Shown here: in pieces, positions 59,021 through 64,000 of the stretch
Position numbering within the stretch: position 1 is the stretch's first letter
Layout: each line of letters starts with the position of its first letter
Assembly (NCBI RefSeq): GCF_016086655.4
Contig: NC_052135.2
Location: 23,340,363 to 23,404,362, forward strand
Source of the DNA: Lepeophtheirus salmonis
Taxonomy: Eukaryota; Arthropoda; Copepoda; Siphonostomatoida; Caligidae
Direction of reading: 5' to 3'
DNA length: 64,000 bases
Notes under the pieces: generated by a model
Seen by the model: the letters and a program-made list of their open reading frames with translations, nothing else
The model's database searches: none
What the model was told of the DNA's origin: nothing
Translations under genes and position numbers: made by a program

Positions 59021-59513
59021 TACAGGGTGCTGTTTTAGAATTAAGAATTTTTTTAAACAGGGTTTTCCTGGGAACCCTTAGTTGTACAGCTTTAAAAACC
59101 AGTTTATCAGATTCAGCATACAATTTTGTATAAGTTCTGTTTATAAAGCATTGAATTTGTCCTTCGAGTACGATCGTCGTGCAGTGATCAATGTTGCCCT
59201 CTGTGCAAGCCGTTCACCCAAAGAGATCTTCGACTTTCTCAAAATGTTCTCTGCCACCGTGTACAAAGTCGCAAAGAAGTTTTGCAGGTTGCAGGCGGAA
59301 GACCATATCTCTACCAGAAAGATGGCTCATCTGCTCATACCAGCCATCTGGTACAAAATTGGCTTTTGGACAATTTAGAGATGTTCTGGTCTAAGGAAAT
59401 GTGGGCCCTACGTTTGTATATAAATGGATTTGTAAATATCTCCAATAATTTAAGAAATAAAAAGGTTTATGTCCTGGTCTCGAAAATTCTTAATTGTAAA
59501 ACTGCACTCTGTA
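59021..59513 (+). mobile_element. Mini-mariner (493 bp) with matched terminal repeats
   Basis: The left TACAGGGTGCTGTTTTAGAA and right end (minus strand) TACAGAGTGCAGTTTTACAA, continuing TTAAGAATTTT on both sides, form ~33-bp inverted repeats with few mismatches. Both ends carry TA, and the left end abuts a (TA)n tract, a natural TA target. The interior is a doubly deleted transposase. The ends are in much better condition than in the other mariners here, so this copy may have moved relatively recently using a transposase supplied elsewhere. Confidence 0.9.
59155..59440 (+). pseudogene. Mariner transposase deletion relic: HTH joined to second-Asp segment
   Basis: Frame one gives FEYDRRAVINVALCASRSPK then EIFDFLKMFSATVYKVAKKF, the N-terminal HTH of a mariner transposase (about 59155-59283). 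Directly after, in the next frame, comes QVAGGRPYLYQKDGSSAHTS with the second catalytic Asp (YQKD, usually YQQD), HLVQNWLLDNLEMFWSKEMW (to about 59404), and then a jump to non-coding 3' sequence. The first Asp segment, the third Asp (PPSSPDLNPLDYYVW) and the C-terminus are deleted. The three overlapping open frames across it are pieces of this one relic. Confidence 0.85.
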
Positions 59514-59711
59514 CATATATATATATTTATGTTTTTATATGTATGTATATGTATAGATTAAAAGGAATGCTTTCACTTGAGAAAAAAATAAATAGGGAGA
59601 AATGAGGGAAAAATAGAAATTGAAGTCCTTAAACGATAAATTGCTAAGAAATCAAAAAAAAAATAATAATAATAAAATCAATTGTTTATTTTGACAGTAT
59701 GCATAATTATT
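59514..59711. other. Short AT-rich spacer
   Basis: Contains TATGTATATG-type simple sequence. Nothing recognised. Confidence 0.4.
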
Positions 59712-60155
59712 AGTGTTGCACACTCCGTCCAAGAATTAATATTTTTTCTGGTTCAGGCATAAGTGACTTTTCTAGATCAATTTGGACGTATATTTGTATC
59801 AAGTACGATTTCAGATCATAGTCTGAAATTTGATCATCTTCAAATCGTTGACAATTTCTTTTAAGTTCATAAATTTTTTTTGCATAATTTTGTTTTTTGT
59901 AAAAATATGATATATGCAGTATATTGATCTTCATATGTAGGTCAATGATCCCAATTTGGAAACAAAAATGACATCATCAAAAATTCATCTGTTGAATCAG
60001 TGTTGACTGAATTTTAAATGAGATTGATTTTATGGTAAGACCGGTCAGACCAAACTACTTCTTTATAGGGCCAAATTAGTTTGGTTCACTAAAAATCAGA
60101 ACGGACTCACACTGGTCTAGTGTATTCAGACTCAAACTTAAGACTAATACTCATG
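59712..60155 (-). mobile_element. Family B element, copy 7
   Basis: Minus orientation. The right-end complement is TAGTGTTGCACACTCCGTCC (59712-59731), then ATCATAGTCTGAAATTTGATC, then ATGACATCATC near 59969 (counterpart of the TGACGTCAT block), AGACCGGTCAGACCAAAC, CTTTATAGGGCCAAATTAGTTTGG and GAACGGACTCACACTGG. The minus open frame 59710-59934 is not conserved with other copies. Confidence 0.55.
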
Positions 60156-60465
60156 TATGTATTTGTATTATGTCTACATACAATGTACATGCTGCAATAA
60201 TAATTTTACACTTTATTTCTATTATTATGACAACATCAATAATAAAGTGGAAGAAACCTCTGGAAAGCAGCAGTTTATTACATAAAGTGAAAGGTTTAGG
60301 AAGTCCCATAATGTCAAGAAGCAAGCAATCATGACAAAATAATCAAAAAACCAATTTATATTCATTTCGTGGCTTTAATGTTGCTTATATTTAATTTTGT
60401 TTCTATTATTAATTTTTCAGGTAAGAAGCTTACTCTCCTATCTCAATGTCTGATTGTAGTAGAGT
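60156..60465. other. AT-rich spacer, nothing recognised
   Basis: No gene or shared repeat identified. Confidence 0.4.
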
Positions 60466-60921
60466 ACATGGAGATGTCAACACAAAAACAAGCTAAAATA
60501 TTTTTTTTTTCAAGATTGAGTGTGGATTGATGACATTTGTATTTTTCGATGAATTGTCGTCAATTTCTATAAATAAATTATTATTACTACGCCTTTGGGT
60601 GCATAGCAAATTACACTTTAAATAATTAAATGTGATAATCACAATAACAGAATGAGAAATTGACAAATTAGGTTTAAGTGAGGCTATATGGGGCCAATAT
60701 ATGTTTTTTAATTCCAATGAAGGTTTTAAACTATAGCTACAAATTTTTGATTATGGTAACTCATTTCAGTAATTGGTCTATCAAAGTCTATTATTTACTC
60801 AAGAATGGTTATGAATTATTACCCTGAATTTGAATTGGTATCAAGTAAAAAAATGTAATAGGATTTTCTCCTATACTTTATTATTGTTTTAAATTGTTTA
60901 TATAGTAACGCACCGCATATG
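60466..60921 (+). mobile_element. Family A element, copy 11 (full length)
   Basis: Left end GATGTCAACACAAAAACAAGCT (60473-60494). The body has TTGAGTGTGGATTGATGACATTTG, TTCGATGAATTGTCGTCAATTTCTAT, CCTTTGGGTGCATAGCAAATTACAC, ACAATAACAGAATGAGAAATTGAC and GGGGCCAATATATG. The right end AGTAACGCACCGCATATG is its imperfect inverse. About 455 bp. The minus open frame 60493-60717 is not conserved in other copies. Confidence 0.75.
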
Positions 60922-61006
60922 TAAGTATTACTAATTTTTTTATCATTATCCCATAATGGCTTGTATGAGGAATGTATTTGTCCGAAAGTTCAATGAAAAA
61001 AACTTT
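60901..61006 (+). repeat. Direct repeat, left copy
   Basis: About 104 bp starting in the family A right end (TAACGCACCGCATATGTAAGTA) and continuing AATTTTTTTATCATTATCCC, ATAATGGCTTGTATGAGGAA and CGAAAGTTCAATGAAA. It recurs in the same orientation at 61924-62027, roughly 1.02 kb downstream. Confidence 0.8.
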
Positions 61007-61013
61007 AAAAAAA

Positions 61014-61895
61014 TATATATTTATTAATTCCTAACAGTACATTTATAAAACAACGGAAACACTTGTATCTGATTTTTACTAATCTCAGTTTTGCCTTAAA
61101 GTTTATCTAGATCTCTTCCTCCAGCAACTTAAGGATTAGTTTAATTTTTCACATTCGTCTCCAACTCCTTATAACGAAAATGGCAATGTCTCTCTATAGT
61201 ATCTTCCCGTGATTTGTTTCTTCAAAGTATAGGACATTCCTTATCTATGCCTCAACCATTTTTGACTTGTATCTGTGAATGGATTCTTCAAAATGATGTT
61301 TGGATCTCAATGTTCCATTTCATCCCTATTGCCATACGGTTCGGACCTTGCGATAAATGAAAGGTCGTTCTCTTCACAACCAATACTAACACTCAAAGCT
61401 TGCTTAATCATTTTGTTTGGAATGACTTATAAGGTAATGAAAGCATGGATTAGTGGACCGTGATAATAAATTTTGAAGTCTCGTCCAGAGAACATATATA
61501 TAAGTTATCAACAGGGGGCTCCCGTCTGATATATATTGACCTGTAGGGTAAGCCCTGTATTACTAAGGAACTAATTCCTTAGTAATCAGCCGAGGAGAAT
61601 ATTTCAATGGTTGTTTGAACGTAGTAAAGGGAGGACATTCTCTATAGTAGAACTCCATACTGAGCACATCTTCCATCAATGATTACTCGATCTTTTCACC
61701 ACTCGAAACATTTCAGCTGGCCCATACAGATACGTTCAGCAAACTGACAACCAATTCTTTGTATGAATTCTTTTTCTATCTGAATTACCTAAAAACCATT
61801 AAAGCTTCTGAGTCGTTTTAAGCACGCGAGATTCACCACCTTCAACATACCTTCTATGTGCGTGTAACAAAGACCCAAGCGTGATATTTAATTGG
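61014..61895. other. GC-richer unidentified block between direct repeats
   Basis: Visibly less AT-rich than the surroundings, with motifs such as GTCTCGTCCAGAGAAC, ACAGGGGGCTCCCGTC and CATTTCAGCTGGCCC. The plus frame 61275-61463 (62 codons) and the antisense readings have no recognised family. A perfect hairpin lies inside at 61559-61586. Candidates are a decayed transposon interior, a non-coding RNA gene or a captured host fragment; I cannot choose. Confidence 0.35.
61559..61586. repeat. 12-bp perfect hairpin
   Basis: ATTACTAAGGAA and TTCCTTAGTAAT flank a CTAA loop. No T-run or other context suggests a function. Confidence 0.75.
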
Positions 61896-61923
61896 ATTCT
61901 TTATTTTATTTCAAGATTTTTTT

Positions 61924-62027
61924 TATGTTAACACACCACATATGTAAGTATCAATAGTTTTTTTGCATTATTCCTCAATGGCTTGTATGAGGCATGAACC
62001 TACCCCAAAGTTCGATGAAACAAGCTA
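61924..62027 (+). repeat. Direct repeat, right copy
   Basis: ATGTTAACACACCACATATGTAAGTA, then TTTTTTTGCATTATTCCTCA, ATGGCTTGTATGAGGCATG and AAAGTTCGATGAAACAAGCT, matching 60901-61006 at roughly three quarters of positions. It also begins with a family A right end, preceded by ATTTCAAGATTTTTT as in that family. Confidence 0.8.
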
Positions 62028-63780
62028 AATGACTATAAGGAAATAGTGGGGCTGAATATTTTACGAGGGAAGTCATAATATGTTTCTTTCCTCAGTTTGG
62101 TCTAAAGTTGTCAGCGGTAGATTGTTCCTAATTTTCAAAATTAAATTTCTTCATCAAATTTGAAAAATCAGTCTACTGAAACAAACTTTTGTCAATGATA
62201 TTATTAAACATAAGCAGACGTCCTCCATTGACGTCATCACCAATATGTCTTAGAACTACAAACATTCAATGTTTTTTATATCATAAAATACTTCAATTAA
62301 GCCTGAATTAATAATTAGGACCAACAATTCTTTGTGCAGTTGGTTGGATGTTTTTATATTGGATATGGTCCAGTCTAGTTCCATTTGCCCATTCTTTAAA
62401 AAGAAAATCGATGCCTTTTTCCTTTTTAATACATACCATAATTAACTAATTTTTAGGAAAAATTAAAGGCCAGACATTCTTATGGAGCGGCCCTGAGACA
62501 AAACTGTGTAAAGGAAATCGGGACCCAATCTCCCAAGGATAGTTGCACCTTTTGGGTTTTTATTCTTTATTTGTAGTTTGTATACTGATGTGTACTTAAA
62601 ACAACTAAGTACATCTTTTGGATATTTAAAAAAAAAATTTAATTTGCCCATGCCCTATTGTTATAACATTCCAATATTTTTAAAGTTTCACCAAAAGAAT
62701 TGAATTTGTAACCTGAAGTACTCGACTGAACATTATATTGGTGAAAATGATGCCTTTAATGTGCCCTCATAATGTGGAACGTTTTTTGAAGATCGATAAG
62801 AGAGGCAGGACCGATTTTTAGTCACGAATTAAAAACTGAGACAAATTTGTAAATTTTTATTCCTCTTCTACCCATTAAAAAGTTTATTATTATTTTTTGC
62901 TTGTCCATAGTGGTCTCATTACATTAGAGGATAAAAACACATAAGGCTACTTAAAAAAAAGAAACAAAAAATATACACAAGGCTGTTATTACGTTAAATT
63001 TACATAATGTATGTTGATGATATTTAAACAATGTCTACGTATGTATGTGTAAGGATCAATTGCCTTCATACATTCAAGGGCTTTCTTCTTATGAATATAT
63101 GTGGAATTCATATTATACATATATATGATAATTTATTACATTTAAGGATCTCTGTGTGTGAATATAAGAGGAAAAGAGGGTGAAGAACAATTGATAAAGT
63201 ACCAATCAATAGAATAAAATAAAAAGTACCATGAGAATTGTTAAATGACTTGTAAAATTATTCAAATTGGTAAAATAAGACAAATAAGTGGGAATATTAT
63301 TTTTTCTTTTTCTTGGAATGTGTACAAACATAAATGCTTACTAGAAGTATACTATTAAGCAGTCCTTTACTTTTCTTCAAATTAATTTATTATCATTAGA
63401 TTTTGAATTTGTTTATTTTTTCTAAAAAAAGTAATGAATGCAATTTCAAATATGTAATCGATGGCTGTTTAAGAGGAAAAATTGCTAATATTGTACATAT
63501 GACTTTTTAGTAATACAAGCCTATTGCATCATCAAAAAAGTATTAGAAACACGTTTTTTTCGAAAATTATAAATCTAGTTTTAGAGGTGTATGAGAAGAA
63601 AATAACTCTTTTTGAAAGAAAAATCTGTAAGAACAATCAGTCAATTACAAAATAAAATTCAATTTTGAACCAAAACTAAAAAATATCAGACTTAAAAACA
63701 ACAATTAAATTATCTATTTTGACTGATTTTTGAAGAGAAAAAAATGTTCCTCGATATGGACAAGGATTATTATTTCCAAA
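62028..63780. other. AT-rich stretch, no gene recognised
   Basis: A TTGACGTCATC site occurs at about 62228-62238. A slightly GC-richer patch at 62463-62560 gives a 62-codon minus frame (62463-62651) with no recognised family. Nothing else identified. Confidence 0.4.
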
Positions 63781-63982
63781 AAGTGATGGGGGTTATGTGC
63801 TTGGGAGTACTTTCTCATAAACTCAATGTACGTAGGTTTGATTCACAGTTGTTTCTAGTGATGGAAATATATATACATAATGTATATGGACTTCAAAAAG
63901 AAAAAAAATATATATAGGTAAGATGGAGTTATTTGTAATAGTATAATGCTAACTTATATTTACTCAGAGCAACTCTATCCAA
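63781..63982 (+). mobile_element. Family C tRNA-derived SINE-like element, copy 4
   Basis: GGGTTATGTGCTTGGGAGTAC, CTCATAAACTCAATGTACGTAG and the B-box-like GGTTTGATTCACAG (63836-63849), then TATATGGACTTCAAAAAG, ATAGTATAATGCTAACTTATAT and AGCAACTCTATCC. Head, B-box region and tail are in the same order as copies 1 and 2; the A box is decayed. Confidence 0.6.
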
Positions 63983-64000
63983 CCAAATAGGGGAACATCT

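Noticed and set aside
59082..59605. Three overlapping plus-strand frames that could be listed as separate small proteins
   Set aside because: They are frame-shifted pieces of a single deleted mariner transposase inside one 493-bp element, plus read-through into its flank.
1..64000. CRISPR array or other regularly spaced repeats
   Set aside because: The repeats found are dispersed elements or single tandem duplications. None has the short repeat-spacer regularity of a CRISPR array.

Overview
The window is AT-rich, repeat-dense eukaryotic nuclear DNA: microsatellites, long A and T runs, several Tc1/mariner transposase relics, hAT-like ends and tRNA-derived SINE-like repeats. I found no bacterial gene organisation, operon, CRISPR array, rRNA or intact tRNA, and no intact host protein-coding gene. 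Open frames are short, often open only with non-ATG starts, and mostly fall in low-complexity DNA or antisense to transposon relics. The transposase relics resemble those of arthropods. From memory the mariner sequences look like those abundant in parasitic copepods such as the salmon louse, but that assignment is an inference and I could not run a search.

Layout. 1-8.0 kb: mostly anonymous AT-rich DNA, a possible hAT end, a GC-richer hairpin, and two copies of a ~440-bp inverted-terminal-repeat family (here 'family A'), one of which carries a perfect 31-bp hairpin. 8.0-11.8 kb: a decayed near-full-length mariner with ~55-bp terminal repeats, two copies of a second family (B) and a third family A copy. 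16-19.6 kb: two more family B copies, one with a 40-bp internal tandem duplication, and a tandem pair of hAT-like miniature elements. 20-28.2 kb: family D, a mariner 5' relic, three more family A copies and a Tc1 deletion derivative. 28-41 kb: mostly anonymous, with a recent 95-bp tandem duplication, an internally collapsed mariner, family G and simple repeats. 41-49 kb: SINE-like family C, a mariner C-terminal relic, and families A, B, D, E and G. 50-64 kb: family D, a 715-bp hAT-like element with an imperfect 8-bp target duplication, a mariner N-terminal scrap, a 493-bp mini-mariner with matched ends, family B, a full-length family A copy, a spaced direct duplication and a final family C copy.

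The sequence therefore reads as an intergenic region or a very long intron that has accumulated transposons. Most autonomous elements here are dead (stops, frameshifts, internal deletions). The short non-autonomous families, A to G, make up much of the recognisable content. The most unusual items are the perfect hairpin formed from a family A terminus, the mini-mariner joining the HTH region directly to the second catalytic segment, the tRNA-like SINE family, and a 1-kb GC-richer block lying between ~104-bp direct repeats at the right end.
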